In this document: one piece after another, positions 1 to 13,110 of the stretch
How the letters are laid out: the number at the start of each line of letters is the position of its first letter
Position numbering within the stretch: the first letter of the stretch is position 1
Assembly: GCA_008921705.1 (NCBI GenBank)
Contig: VFFE01007518.1
Location: forward strand, 6,669-70,668
From: Burhinus oedicnemus
Lineage: Eukaryota > Chordata > Aves > Charadriiformes > Burhinidae
DNA length: 64,000 nt
Direction of reading: 5' to 3'
Notes under the pieces: generated by a model
Databases searched by the model: none
Told to the model about the DNA's origin: nothing
The model's input: the letters and a program-made list of their open reading frames with translations, nothing else
Position numbers and translations under genes: made by a program

Positions 1-30
1 AAAAAAAAAAAAAAAAAAAAAAGGAAAAAA
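1..30. repeat. Poly-A tract at window edge
   Basis: A run of 22 A, then GG and six more A. It is cut by the window edge, so its full length and any element it belongs to cannot be seen. It could be a simple repeat or the tail of something to the left. Confidence 0.9.
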
Positions 31-482
31 GTGCTTAAAACTAAGGGGTGCCAGGGAAAGCTTAGTTGATCTGTTCAACTTAAATCAATTGTACATACGT
101 ATGAAAGGAAGCAGCAGCTCATGAAACCATCTTATTCCACCTGCCCTTTGATTATAAATGGCCTTTTCTTTAGTTTAAGAAGTGTCACAATAACGTGTCA
201 ATTCAGCTGGAGACATATAGTTCTTAAAGAGAATGGAAATAGACATCAATATTTGAGAGTCTGACTGAAATGCAACCTGCATAATATCCCAGAGATAAGA
301 GAAAAATCAAAACAAGAAAATAAGACAGCGGCACTGGTCTGCAGAATTTCTTGTCAACAGCTTGGAACTTTACCAACTACATTCAGTTCAAATGCCGTGA
401 GCAACCTCAGCTTCTTACCCCATTTTGCAACTAACAAACCGAACCAGAAAGAAATAGAAACAAAGCCTGTCTGGTTGTTAAA

Positions 483-502
483 AGACAGACAGACAGACAG
501 AC
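483..502. repeat. (AGAC)5 microsatellite
   Basis: Five perfect AGAC units, followed by a short CA-rich tail (ATACACACATA). Confidence 0.9.
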
Positions 503-3500
503 ATACACACATAATGGCAATTATCTGGAATCAATGACACACAGAAAACACACAAGACCAGATTCTGCCAGATTTTTTTGTAGAGAGATACCTTCAAGGT
601 TATGCTGCTACGTTGCACGGTGTGACAGTAGCTGCTTCAGCATTTTGTTCCATGCCTCCTACAGGCAAATATATGCCCACTGGAATACATAAATTCTCTC
701 TGCTTCCTGTGGCATTGGGGTTATGGAGCTTAATATAGGTGGACCAGACACTATGAAAATTATGTTCACATTTTAATTTCTAGAGGGGAAAAAAAAAAAG
801 GAAAAACAAAAAAACCCACCAGCTTGTTACATGCCTAAATATTGGCAAAGTCTACAGTTTGTCAATGTTGTGCCTAATTTTCTCGGTGGTTAACGGCAAA
901 GCAGATTTTAGGTACAGTTGTCACATCCAAGAACAGAAGTCCACTTTAAATGAGTTTGAAGGTGTTAACGTTAAAACATGCAAAGTCACTTTCTGAGATA
1001 TTGGTCTAGATAGAGGTTCTTAAAAATAGATAAATGGCATATAAAATTCAATCTGTAGCTATAACTTACTGGAAAAAAAGGCTTCTTATCCAATAGAATG
1101 CAAAATCATCTTATCATTTTGTCACACTCTCATAAACACAGAAAAATATGTTGGAAATTAAAGATGCTGTTATATGTGTTGAAGGTCAGGAAAGCCATCT
1201 CTAACCAGTCCTCTGAAGGAGGCACTGTGATACATAACTCTTTCTCAGAAAACAATTTATTTCCCAAGAATTTGCCAAATTACAGTAATTCCAAGCTCCT
1301 GTTGTACATATTACATAGTGAGTATGGAGTGCCAGAGTAAGACTTAGAAAAGGTACAGGCTAAACATTTTAGTTCATTTGATAACTAAGACTTCATAATA
1401 CAATTACATGCCTGGACAATTTTGAATAGGATTAATATATGTGTATGGAACATACCCAATCAGTGGAATTGTTGACTATGTTGTCTCAGATGTCTATACC
1501 CTCTGCACCAAACTTAGATGATCGTGACCACAGAATGAACTTTTAAAATTCAACAAGTTTCAAACTCTTTGTGAATGATTTGCTCAGTTCTAATTGTAGA
1601 TGATATATTGTTTTTGTGCTAAAACATATACTTAAGTCTTCAAAGCTGTCAGACCTAGCCTCTTTTCCTGAGACTTACATTCACTGAAAAATACGATAAA
1701 AAAAATATTGAAGTGTCAACTGAACCTGACGTTTAATGCTGCACTTTATGCTCCTCTCCCCCTCCTAAGGGGTTGAAGTTGCAGAAAACTTTCAGGAATT
1801 GCTCATGTGGATATTGTGTGTACATTCAGTGTTTTACTGTGAGTTAAATCTATTAATGGTAGATAAGGACTGCAGAACAAGGCTCTGGGTGTACTACATT
1901 TTTTTCCCAATTCATACAGTAATATAGTGATTTTACACCATCAAATACTCTCCTTTGGAAATGTTCACTTTTTAGAGGCTACTTTTTACATGCAGAGCTA
2001 CTATTACATCAGAAACTCCAATCATCCATTTTCCTAGCAATTGTTCCCCACTTTTACTTTTACTCTTTTGCTTTCCAGGCAGCTATTTTGTTTAGGCTTG
2101 ATTTAACATGTGAGGGTGTGTGAAACCTTGTGTCGATACCAACAGGACTCTTCTTAGAGAATGGGACTTGAAATTACATTTTGGTGCATGCTTTCTCTAC
2201 TCTTTCACAACAGTTCCCAGTGACATACTGTCTCATTTTCTCTTACAGAGTGTTTCTGTGATCGTAAGAAGCATTCAACCACAGGGCATTGTGCCCTCTT
2301 TCAGCACAGCTGACACATTCATTTCCTAGCAGGCCATTTATTCCAAAATTTCTCTTTATGTGTTAGTTCCTCTCATTTTTTAATTTATTTATATACCTGC
2401 AATACTTTGGCATCATCTTAGTACAATATTTTTTTCATTTCCTCCTCTAGAAAATTTAACAGTTTCTGACTTTTTCATCCTTTCCAGGCCCTGGTACACT
2501 CCCAGACAAAGACATTTTTTGCTGTTTCACAGCAATATCTCCTTGCTTTTAGTAATTTTCCTTTTATTTTCTCTGCAGATACCTACTATATTTATTGCCA
2601 TGACAGCTTACACCCATGCAAATCTTTGCAAGCCTATTTTTGCACATTTTGTAGATTTTAAATTTAATTTTTTTTTTTTATTTTAGATCATTTTAACATC
2701 TCAGTATAATTAACATCTATATATTTTGCACGGTATTTTTAGACAGCTGATTTGCATTACCAGTACTTTTCACCTTATTGCCTCTCTATTATCACAGTCA
2801 TAGAAGTTATACTTGTTTTCCTTCCAGTATATCCACTGGGTTTCCCTCTACTAGCCTGTGTACTTTCTATTCCTCTTTTTTTGCATGAAGAAAAATAGTT
2901 ATTGCAGTTGGAGTCCTGTTCTAGAAATGAGTACAGGTTATTGGAACAGAATTGCTTCTAATTTGTTTTGAGTGGAATATCTGCTCTGCTGTTAACCTTC
3001 CTCTTTATCATCTCCAACTGGTAAAGTATAGTTAGAGTTTTTTATGGAATTGGCAATGAAGTTAGTCAGTATTTTCATCTGTGTAATGGAGATTGGACTC
3101 TATCCTTAAATCTTAACAGTATATGATAAGTTCATCTCCTATGTTCAGTGCATTTTCCCCAAGACATCAGCTGCCCTCTTTTCTCTTTTACTTGTTGCAT
3201 CCTATTTCTTTTACATCTGGATTGTATTTCACTGTGCATATGTCTTTGTATATTCATTAATTGTGAGATTTTCAGCTTTAAAATTCTTTCTCTTGGTCCT
3301 GTGCCTAATGAAAGCAAGTGATTGTTGACACTTATTATCAAGATATACAGGCCATAGTTTTCAATTGTTTCTTTACAAACTTGACAGCACTGTCCATGGC
3401 TTTTTTCCAAATATTAATTTTGGAAATGTTTTAATCAGACCTGTGGGTTACATTATGCTGTGCATAATAATTCTACTGCAGTCAACCATATCTCAGCTAT

Positions 3501-5367
3501 TGCCCAGAAAGTTCTCTGTGATTCCAACATTTTATCCAGAAGAAAAGGCTGAGGCAGAAAATAAAATGCAATATCTTATTTGCTTGCAAAGCAAAAGCCA
3601 AGCAGTTATACTTGTGCCACAGAATTCAAACAGAAAAATCAATTTGCCTAACCCATATCTAGGAACACAGACATGGGAGAGTGTTAGAGGGCAACATGAA
3701 GGACATCGCAAAATAATCCCTGCATCAGTTGGCCCAGACACTCCTGTAGGATAAAGACGAATGAACAATAAAAGTCTGAATTATCCAGAGCAATGGAATG
3801 GGAATGAGAGTCTCAATGTGTGGAATACAGAACAGGTAATGGTGAATCGTGGGACACTTTCCATTGGGCGGTTCTAGTGAAGGCATGAACTGCACAAGTA
3901 AAAACGTGATTCGCAATATGCTTATCTTTTTTGTTTTACATAATCCATTGCTCGGGCAACATCCAAGCTGCAGGACATTTGCATTTTCTTCTGTTTGACT
4001 AGACAGGACAAATACATGCAAATCAATGTTCTTTTTTTGGTTTATTTCTGTTCTCTTGTTATTCATTTGTCATGAAGTCAAATAGCTTGACATTTTGACA
4101 GCTGACATTACATTCTTATGGGCAAAAGTCAACTGATAAAAAAAATCATACCTGACTTTCACTATCTTTCAGCTAAGATTGTTTCTAGAATAAATAAATC
4201 CATGGCGGTGGATTCTTACAATTTCTACAGATGAATTTACTCCTATATTATTCAGGTACTCTGTGATGTCATTCTTGTAAATGCCAATATTTGCTCATGC
4301 TGTTTGTGTTATGACTCCTGTCTTTTGGTAAAGGTTTTGCTGTTTCCCAATTGTTTTACAAAGTTTGCCTGGAGATGGTTTGCAAATACAAGTTGGTTTT
4401 GCTAAACAGCTTTGTTTGAGAAAAGATTGGGAAGTGCAAGAACTCAAAGAATTGATGTGTGCTATAATATCACACAGATTAAAAAATTCATTTTGGATGT
4501 AGAAGAGAGATTCCTGTATGATACCTGGACTGAAAAACTAGTGCCTAAAAGAGTTCAAGACCCTTATTTCACAACAATACTGTAAGTACTGGGCTGGAAA
4601 CTGTTCCTACCTTCATGTATATTCAAATATTCTTGCCAAGACATCTCTGTCAGAAGCTCCAAAGCTGTATCTACACATCATTTTATGACACTAAGCGTCT
4701 TTGGGGAGCCTCTGGGTCTGCAATTTTTCAGTAGTTCCACCTTTCTGCCCATACGAAATGTTTCCAGATCTTATCTTGACACTGTGCAGAGATGTGGTGG
4801 TAGGCAAGTGTTCAGTTCTAGGAATTTGGAAACCTTCCTGTATCTCCCAGCAGAGGAATAAACCCTTTTTTGCTAAGAGTGATAACCCTCTTATTCCCAC
4901 TGCTATACAATTAAAATGTCTGATTCCATTCTTTCCTGGATTTGTCCTTCCAGGATACACTGAGATGGGGACACTGTCAATATCTACTTTGTGTAAGGAC
5001 TTGCTGAGTCAGAGAGAGGCAACAACTGTGATTAGGAAGTTGTAGGGTGTACCTGAGATGGTATAAATCCTCAGGTGCCTTACTCCAAGGAGCAGCTTAT
5101 GTAATCATGGGAAGTAGTCAGTCAAAAACATATAAAACATTTGGGAAAAAGCAGAACAACTTGCATTGCATACAGATTCAGTTTCTTTCTTCTGTTGAGA
5201 AATTTATTTTTTAATTAAATTCAGTTTGAACTAAACTGATTCTTTCCCATTCACTTTTCAGTTTCACAGCTCAAACACAAAATCAGTTATTCACAGTGAT
5301 TTGGTTGAGAATCATTAACCAGGGATAAGGTAGCTCAGACTTGACTGACTTTGCAACCCAGTGCAAT

Positions 5368-5830
5368 TTCTCTTGTCTTAATTGCTTCTCCCTCCCTTCC
5401 CCTCTGATCTCTCATCCTTTTCCCTTAAGCCTGTCTCATTTTACTTCTTATATTCTTATATAACCTATACAATCATTACTACAGCTTTTATATCACTGTA
5501 GTATCTCAGTATCTTCTCCCTTCCAGCCCTGTGCAATTGATTTTTTTTCTTAATCGCTTTTCTCTTCTTTTGCTCACTCAAGTTTCCTTTTCCTCTCCTT
5601 CTGGTTCTTCGCCTTCTTTATCTCTTATTTATTTTCCCTCCCCTGCTGCTCTTCATCCTCTCTGGTTACCCACTTTCACTTTCTCATCACTCTTATCATT
5701 CCACTGATTTCTACTGCATTCTCCATCCTGCTCCTCTGTTTTTTTCAGTTGCTTTCTCCGATGCCTCCCGGTGTGCCTTGTAGCTCCTCTGCTTTAAATT
5801 CTTCTCTTCTGCTGTCTATTTTCGAGACTT
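5368..5830. repeat. Pyrimidine-rich block (C/T on plus strand)
   Basis: Over roughly 460 bases the plus strand is dominated by C and T, with many CTTCTC, TTCC and CCCTCC clusters but no fixed repeat unit. It is not a clean microsatellite. It may be a decayed polypyrimidine tract. The edges are approximate because the skew fades gradually. Confidence 0.5.
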
Positions 5831-7610
5831 TTAAAAAGTGATCCTAAACCCCTGCAGCCTTTATAAAATCGAGCATTTTTCAACACTTTCTTTTTGTATT
5901 CCCTATTAGAACTGTCTTCTCAAAATCCGTGCTTTGAGGGAGCAAGAAAACAAGTTTCACTGCAGCTACTAAATACAGAGTAAACCTGCACAGCCCAGAA
6001 GAATTACCCTAAATCTCTCTTTACTTTTTCATCTCTGAGAAAACAATTGCCCGTGGTCATTAGAATTAAAAAAGAAAACAATGACACTTTTTTATTACTT
6101 TTTTCATTCCCAACTGCAGCTTTTGTGCCATAGACAAACAAATTTATTAGAAACCAAGCATCTTCTTTCTCTTATTAGCACAGCCAAAAGCCAAAAAATA
6201 TTCTTCTTGTTGTTGGGACTGATATGAACAATTACATGTGGAGATGTATCTGTTCACTCCCGGTCATTCCAATACAGACTTTGATTGTCCAAGTCATCAC
6301 AAAATAATGCTATTCATTACTATTCCTAATCTTTATCAGAGCTTTTACAGCAATAGCTGAATGTAAATATACAGTATTAGCAGTGTAAACAGAGTGCAAG
6401 CAACGTCAATACCGTATTCAAGTACTGCTCAGCAACACATGGAGAGTCAGCAAAATAGGAAGCTGAACTTGCAAAACTGAGTAATTAACCTTTCAGAATT
6501 GGAACATACAAAAGTGAACGATGCCCATTTCCTCTTCCTCTCCTGCCCCTCCCTGCAATGTTTTCTGTCCTCTGATTTACCGATTAAAGGTTCATTTTTT
6601 TTTTGGCTTTAAAGTGAGCAAAGAGTTCACACTTACTCTCTGGGGCTCTGATGTCATTTACTCTATGAGATACTGCGTTACTTACAGAGCATAAAGTGCA
6701 TCTTCAGTCATAGCAAATACTTCTGTCAAAATCCCGAATCTGCACATTTTTGAGAGTTTCTACTGTAAAAATTACAGTGGTTTGGAGAACAGAATTTTCA
6801 TGCAGTCTTCCTTGATGCCTGATAGGCACCCATAAGTAAAATTTTAAACAAACAGTAGTGGTGGGAAAACAAAGAGAAATATTCATGATACCAGCACCAG
6901 ATCCTTGCAGCAAGGTAGTGTTGTTGCTGGGTAAGATGAACCACTTTCAGACAGCCCTGGCCATCCCCATGACAACCTATGTCCCTTAAGGCAGTGGAAT
7001 CCTGCACTTATTCTTTTGTTTCCACTAGGGATGACCATTCTCCTCGTAAGGAAAGCATATTCGTTGTACATGGCATTCAAGCTCCTGATAGACAATCTGA
7101 AAATCTGAAAACCAGCATAACCTTACTGTAGAAGCATTAAAAACAGAAAAACCCCAAATTTTCTTCACTAGTCTTGGTCACTGAGCACTAAAGTTAAGGT
7201 TTGTTTTTGAAATAGGGTATAAAGTTATTGGAATATAAAGTTATTAGGTATAAGAAATGGGTGGGAGAAGGGTTGGTTGGGTTTTTTTGAGGTTATCAAC
7301 CACACACATTCTCTATTAAAACCAGCTTTATCTTATTGTTTCCATATTCATTCTGATCTATGCATCTCAGCAGAGTGCAATGATCTTTTTTTGTGTTTTT
7401 AGTAATCATAGGCAGGATATACTTCAGAAATTGAGGTTTAGATATTTGGGATCTTGCCTGAACCTGAAACAATAATCATCCACTTCCTAAATCTGTGGTT
7501 TATTTAGTTTCCCAGATTAAGTCTCCGGCTGGGCTGACATGCTCCACAGGAGGCTCTATCTGGGAAGCAGATGTCTATCTATTGCCTTGGGTGCTGTTGC
7601 ATGACTTATG

Positions 7611-8095
7611 ATAGAATCATAGAAAAGTTTGGGTTGGAAGGGACCTTTAAAGGTCACCTAGTCCAACCTCCCCTGCAATAAGCAGGGACATCTTCACCTA
7701 GATCATGTTGCTCAGAACCCCGTTCAACCTGACCTTGAATGTTTCCAGGGATGGGGCATCTACCACCTCTCTGGGCAACCTGTGCCAGTGTTTCTCTAAC
7801 CTCATTGTAAAAATTTTTTTCCTCATATGTAGTCTAAATCTTTCCTCTTTCAATTTAAAACCATTACCCCTTGTTTGATCCCAACAGGCCCTGCTAAAAA
7901 GTTTGTCTCCATCTTTCCTGTAGGCCGCCTTTAAAATCTGAGAGGCTGTAATGAAGTCCCCCTGGAACTTTCTCTTCTCCACACCAAACAACCCCAAGTC
8001 TCTCAGCCTGTCCTCATAGGAGAGGTGCTCCAGCCCTCTCATAATTTTTGTGGCCCTCCTCTGGACCTGCTCCAACAGGTCCATGTCTTCCATGT
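7611..8095 (-). mobile_element. CR1 LINE fragment, CR1-A (5' truncated)
   Basis: This is the 3' part of a CR1 non-LTR retrotransposon on the minus strand. The low-coordinate end has the typical CR1 3' tail in reverse (ATAGAATCATAGAA) followed by the conserved 3' UTR. Upstream on the minus strand is the C-terminal part of ORF2, with recognisable pieces 'RGLEHLSYEDRLRDLGLF', 'GFKLKEERFRLHMRKKIF' and '[10 protein letters not shown]'. The ORF2 end is open and stops at 7698. CR1 homology ends near 8090-8095. The open frame runs on to 8177 only because the flanking DNA lacks a stop. The RT catalytic core is absent, so the copy is dead. The 3' tail type resembles CR1-C more than CR1-B, E and F. Confidence 0.93.
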
Positions 8096-8864
8096 GCACC
8101 AAACATGGAGGTATCAACAGCCTTTTGCATAAATTGGTGGTGAGGAGGTTTATACATGGCATAGGAGACTTGACCATTTTGAGGCTCTATATCTTTAACT
8201 GATATGTCCACTAAGTTATGCTAAAAAAGGGGGCTTCTTCCTGTTATCACCACTCTTTTCCTCTGTCCACAAACTGGACTGTATTAATAGAATTAACAGA
8301 GGTTGCTGTCTTTCCCCTCCTCTGTTCAACCTCTCCTTCATTGCCTGTCTGCCTCGGAAAGAGGAGTAAGTTTTCTTTTGCTTAACAACTTCTCCGTCCT
8401 CCTGGTTATTATGCATAAGATGAGAGAACAGCTGGCTCCAGCATTATCTGTTTTAAAAAGAGACAGCCCTCTTCCACTGTGAATTTTATTTCAGGAGAGA
8501 TCCAGGTAAAGTAAATCCTAAGTGGAGAAAGGCATCTAATATCTATCATATTTCTTTACCTTCAAAAGATCCCTATACCTTCCAAAGAGAGAGGGGATCT
8601 TCAAAGGATTGTTTCAGAATCATTTTCTGGATGTCTCCATCTCTGATAACATCTCAGATAATTGAGGTCACCCACTTCTCTCTCCCCTACTACAAGAACA
8701 GACAAATTTTAGTCTAAGCAATGGATCCCATTTTTCTGTTGTCACACATATAAAATGTCATTTTTAAATTATTTTTTTTTTCCTCTTAAAATAGCAATTT
8801 CAGAACGTTCAATGGTCTTGTGCTTAAGACATCAGGCATTTGGATTTTGTCCCAGTCTTTCAGC

Positions 8865-8890
8865 ATCAATATCAATTGATCAATATTGAT
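8865..8890. repeat. Short inverted repeat
   Basis: Eight-base arms ATCAATAT and ATATTGAT flank a 10-base centre (CAATTGATCA) that is itself rich in self-complementary steps. In AT-rich DNA this could be chance. Confidence 0.6.
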
Positions 8891-10368
8891 TCTCAATGGA
8901 TTAACAAAGTAACAAATGAAACTAACGCTTTTCAAGTCATTTATATGACTGAGAAAAGGATGATTGAGTACAAAGATACGTATTCTTGCATTTATTTTGA
9001 AGAATTGTGGCAACACCTGAATTAAACCACTCAGACCTTCCAGCTTAAGTGGAAAGACAAAATGTGTCCAAATCTAGAAAAGAAGCCAGAGGTTACCTTT
9101 CCTTTTTTTACAGTTATAGGTCATAACACTCAATACTTGGTGATGTCAGAGCCACTGAAAAAGATCCACACTCTAGGTAGCTCTCTCTCAGAACTGAAAA
9201 TAACCATGATTTTATAGGCAACTTAATTACTTCATGATCATGATTAGTTCACGTAGGTTATAGAAAAAGCACAGCCTCCTCTCAGTGAGAACTATCAAAG
9301 ATTTGACTGTCATAAAATTACTAAGAGTTAATTAAACTAAATGAAGACCATATCATATTACTAATAAGGACAATAAATTATTGAAATACTGTCTCTTTTA
9401 TGTTACAAATATTATTGCCATTTTAATTACATATTGACATTAATAAAATACAAAAAGAAACACTTAAGACTTGGAATTAATGTGGGGTTTTTCCAGCTTT
9501 TGAGTTTCTGCACATTTTATATCTGTATCAAGGTCATCAGCTCTCAGATAATGTAGCTAAAAATTGATTTCTGAATAGTCTCCTGCTGTGCTTGATGTCG
9601 TTTTCTGTCCTTATAAAAGACAAGAAACTCCAGGAAGAAGGTACAATTTCTTTTTTCATGAGATTTTTTCTTTTCATGTCCTATTGTTGCAATTTTTTAA
9701 CTTGCAGATTCATTTATCTGATGATCCACCCAGGAGAAAAGTTAATTATTCTTGAGTTTAATATTCCTTTCTAGAAACCTAACATACATATATCTGACAA
9801 TACCTTTTAAAATTAGTAGCTTCATGTACTGAGCAAGAAAATTTTCAAAAACCTTTTTGAGTCTTTGCTTTTCTCTTTTATCCTGTTGCTTTGGTGAAAC
9901 TGTTTATTTATGGTTTGATTTTTCTTGGCTCTTTTAAAGAAAACACCAAAAAATCTTTGGGGTAAACAGGGCTTAATCCCCAAAGGCTTATAAAAGCAAC
10001 ATTTGAATTTTAGTTGGTCAGAAAGCCAAAAAATAATGCATGGAGATTTTTAAAGGGCTGATAATTTTTATGCTTAAAAAGAATAAGTCAAAAGCTCGTA
10101 CAGACATTGCCTTTCTTCTTTTGTCCTCGTCCTTCTGCTGGAAATGTAAAATTGTTATATCTCTTTAATTATATTAATCCTTGTAGCCCCTTACTACCAA
10201 TAAACTTGCACATACTCTCCTGCAGAGAGACGGAATCAGCTGCAAAGTCAGAACATGGAACAAGCCTAGTTTAAGTCAACATCTGGAAAATGTTTATTTC
10301 ACAACTTATTTTTGTTGCTAATTAAATAAGTTAACCTAAAAGTGCTAGAGAGTCCTGGGGAAGGGCAA

Positions 10369-10404
10369 GAACACTAAAATGGCCACGAACACTAAAATGG
10401 CCAC
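10369..10404. repeat. Perfect 18-bp tandem duplication
   Basis: The unit GAACACTAAAATGGCCAC occurs twice, back to back, without a mismatch, and is followed by G. The unit is not simple-sequence. This points to a single recent duplication (replication slippage or break repair) rather than a microsatellite. Confidence 0.95.
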
Positions 10405-10910
10405 GTCACAAGAAGTAAATGTAAGATAAAAAAGGACTTGACTTGAGGCAGCTAAAAACATTAAGTCACAGAAGAGTATTTAAAGTCATGCTAAGGAGCC
10501 ATAGAAGAGAAGAAAACAGTAATCTGAATTTTGCAAGAAAACTGGCAGACTAAGACAGAGAACAGCCTTATTGTATTCCTGAGTAAATATACATTAACTC
10601 CAGAGCAGGCTAAGACTTGCATTGTCCAAGAACACTCATTAAGAATATTCTAAGCATACATTTTCTCTGTCAATAAATGGCTGCTTTCAATTTTTTGTCT
10701 CCAACTTAAATGCTTCAGAGATGAGTTATGCTGTAAGGCAAAAGCACTGTTGCTCACCCACCTAACAGATACTGTTTTCTATGGTTTTCGTTTGGAACGT
10801 GCAGCAGTGCAAATATTTCAGTGCACATTTCAGAAGTTAAAGTATCTTGAATATATGCACTTGCAGTATCATATGCTGTAAAAATATCTTTCCTGTGTAC
10901 CAGCAATGAT

Positions 10911-10990
10911 GGGATGGGGGACGGGAAAAGGGGAGGAGGGAAGGATAGTGAGGAAAAAAGAGGGAAAGAAAGGAAGAAAAGGCAGAGGGG
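10911..10990 (+). repeat. Polypurine tract with G-quadruplex motif
   Basis: About 80 bases are almost only A and G on the plus strand. The first 30 (10911-10940) have five G runs (3, 5, 3, 4 and 3 G) separated by 2, 2, 4 and 4 bases. This fits the standard intramolecular G-quadruplex pattern with short loops. The remaining GA-rich part could form triplex (H-DNA). Nothing nearby indicates a promoter. Confidence 0.8.
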
Positions 10991-12734
10991 AACACTATGA
11001 TTTACCAGAACTGTGTTTTAAAATCTTGCCTTGTCTAGGAAGGAGAGTTAAAGTTAAGAGAAAATAGTGAGAAGTGCAGATAAAATTTTTATATTAGATT
11101 ATATTTACCATTGATTTTTTTCTCCATAATGTGGAAAGTGGACGACTATGCTTAAAACCTGAAACAGCATTTCATGATTAAAAAGACCAACCAAGATCAA
11201 AAACGCTACATATTGAGATAATTCACTAGATAATGGACCTCCTGACTCTGCATGCAAATACAGGGATTCATTTGATCTGTATGGATACAGGACAATGCTA
11301 GGACAAGAATGAATAATCTTGCTAATAAAAATTAAAAAAAGATTGGAAATGTTGAGCAATATTTTTTTTCCCTGGTGTTGTATGCATGTAGAATCCTGTG
11401 GAAAGAATTCAAACAAAACCAGCAGGGAATATCAGCTGAATATGAAGAATGGGAAACAGAACAAGTGAAAAGCATTAGGATCATAAGGAACTTCACTCAA
11501 TAATTTGGACAGTCATTCAACATTTATTTTTTTAATTTCACCAAGCCAGTTGGGATTTGATGGGACTTGACAGGTTATGCCTGACAATGTTTGAGATGGG
11601 ATTTCCATTACATTTACACAAAACATGATCTTTATTGCAGTCAGAATGCAATGATAAAAGTGGGGAGCAAAAGTGACAGGATCAAACTATATACTGTAGT
11701 GGCAGTGTGCATATGATTGTATATTCAACATGGTGACAGGTACATAAGCACCTGGAATTATGTAGTTGGTGTAGTTTTCATTACTTTTTTACTTGAGAAA
11801 TTGCAGAATTGCACAACTTAACAAAACAGATCTTATAGGAATTTGCAACCACATTTTCAAAGACCAAAAAGATTTATTACAGGAAAAGCCCAGAAGTAGT
11901 GATGGAAGGAAGGGGAAAGCTTGAGCAGGATGAAGGGCTTTGTACCTGTGTTCAGACTGTAACTTACATAGTTCACAAAGAGTAAATATTTGAAACAGAT
12001 TAGACATGACAAGAATATCTATGACATAGGTACTGAGAAGCTGGAAAAGCAGAAGTGATCTCAAGAACAAAAATTACATTTCAAAGGCAGTAGCTTGGGC
12101 ACCAACTAGATAACTTTGTGAGACTTCCAACCTTAGAGAAGAGAAAGACTCAGTGGTCAGAAAAACAAGAAATACATTCTTTCTGGAAATAAGCATGACA
12201 CAAAAATTAAAAAATTGAATGAGACCTAATCAATATAATTAAGAGAATAAAATGAAACTTTCTTTAGAAATGTGCTTGGACATTGAGGTACCACTTAGAA
12301 AAGTATTCATCCAAAGATGCATGGAAGGAAGAAAAAGGGAGACAAGACTAATGACTGCTTGGAGATAAAGGAGGTAGAGAAATTGGTTGGAGGTTCAGGC
12401 AAACAAATTTAGCAAGGAACAGGTAAATGTTACTTGTGCAATCAAACTGTGTGTGCCACTGACTCTCAAGTTAGGGACAACTGTATGTAATAATAAAAAT
12501 AATAGAAAACATTCTTCAAAACAGCACTGACAAAGTTGTGCCAAAAGTGTCAGTATCAGTTTTCAGGGGGGGATTTTATTTTAAAAATGTCCATCTTACA
12601 GCTGTGATACTTAAAGCTTCTGGATACCAGTGTCATGTTTCCGATAGCTGATGTAAAAAAAGGTGTGACAAGGCAAACTTTCAGTACAAGCAACCTAAGA
12701 CGAGACATTAGAAACAAGAAAGGGATCTGGGTTT

Positions 12735-12777
12735 TTTGTTTGTTTGTTTGTTTGTTTGTTTGTTTGTTTGTTTGTTT
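12735..12777. repeat. (TTTG)10 microsatellite
   Basis: Ten perfect TTTG units followed by TTT. Translated, it gives a repeated hydrophobic FVCL pattern, which explains the short open frames on both strands here. They are not genes. Confidence 0.95.
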
Positions 12778-13083
12778 AAAGCAAATAACATTACACCAAC
12801 AGAATCTGATTCTCTTAGGAAGAGTAAAATGTTTATTGGCATGGTAATTTGGGGAAAGTAAGAAAAAAAATTGTTGAAGTTAAATGTATCACAGAACAAC
12901 CCACTCTAAGTTTAAAAATCTTTTCTCTGTTGGTCACAAGGACAGAGGTGAGCATGTGCCCAAACTACACATCTGGATTAAGCAGGAACTATCATGTACT
13001 AAACCTGTTAAATTTTATAACAATAATAGAAACTCATCTTAGACCATCTTGATTTTTTTCTTTATCACTAAAGAAAATGACAG

Positions 13084-13110
13084 ATTTTTTTTTATTATTT
13101 TTTTTTTTTT
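13084..13110. repeat. Poly-T run
   Basis: A T-rich run broken only by two A (T9, A, TT, A, T13 or so). Low complexity. Confidence 0.85.

Larger units (their letters stand above)
31..7610. other. AT-rich non-coding stretch, no gene recognised
   Basis: No reading frame here looks like a known protein. The longest open frames are about 130 codons or less, low-complexity or without recognisable motifs, which fits chance in AT-rich DNA. The stretch holds an AGAC microsatellite, several short A or T runs and a pyrimidine-rich block, listed separately. No repeat family was recognised in the rest. Confidence 0.6.

Noticed and set aside
3365..3754. 129-codon plus-strand frame
   Set aside because: No domain, no codon bias visible, and the length is within what chance gives in 64 kb.
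12635..12899. Open frames on both strands around the TTTG repeat
   Set aside because: The peptides are dominated by FVCL or KQTN repeats produced by the microsatellite.
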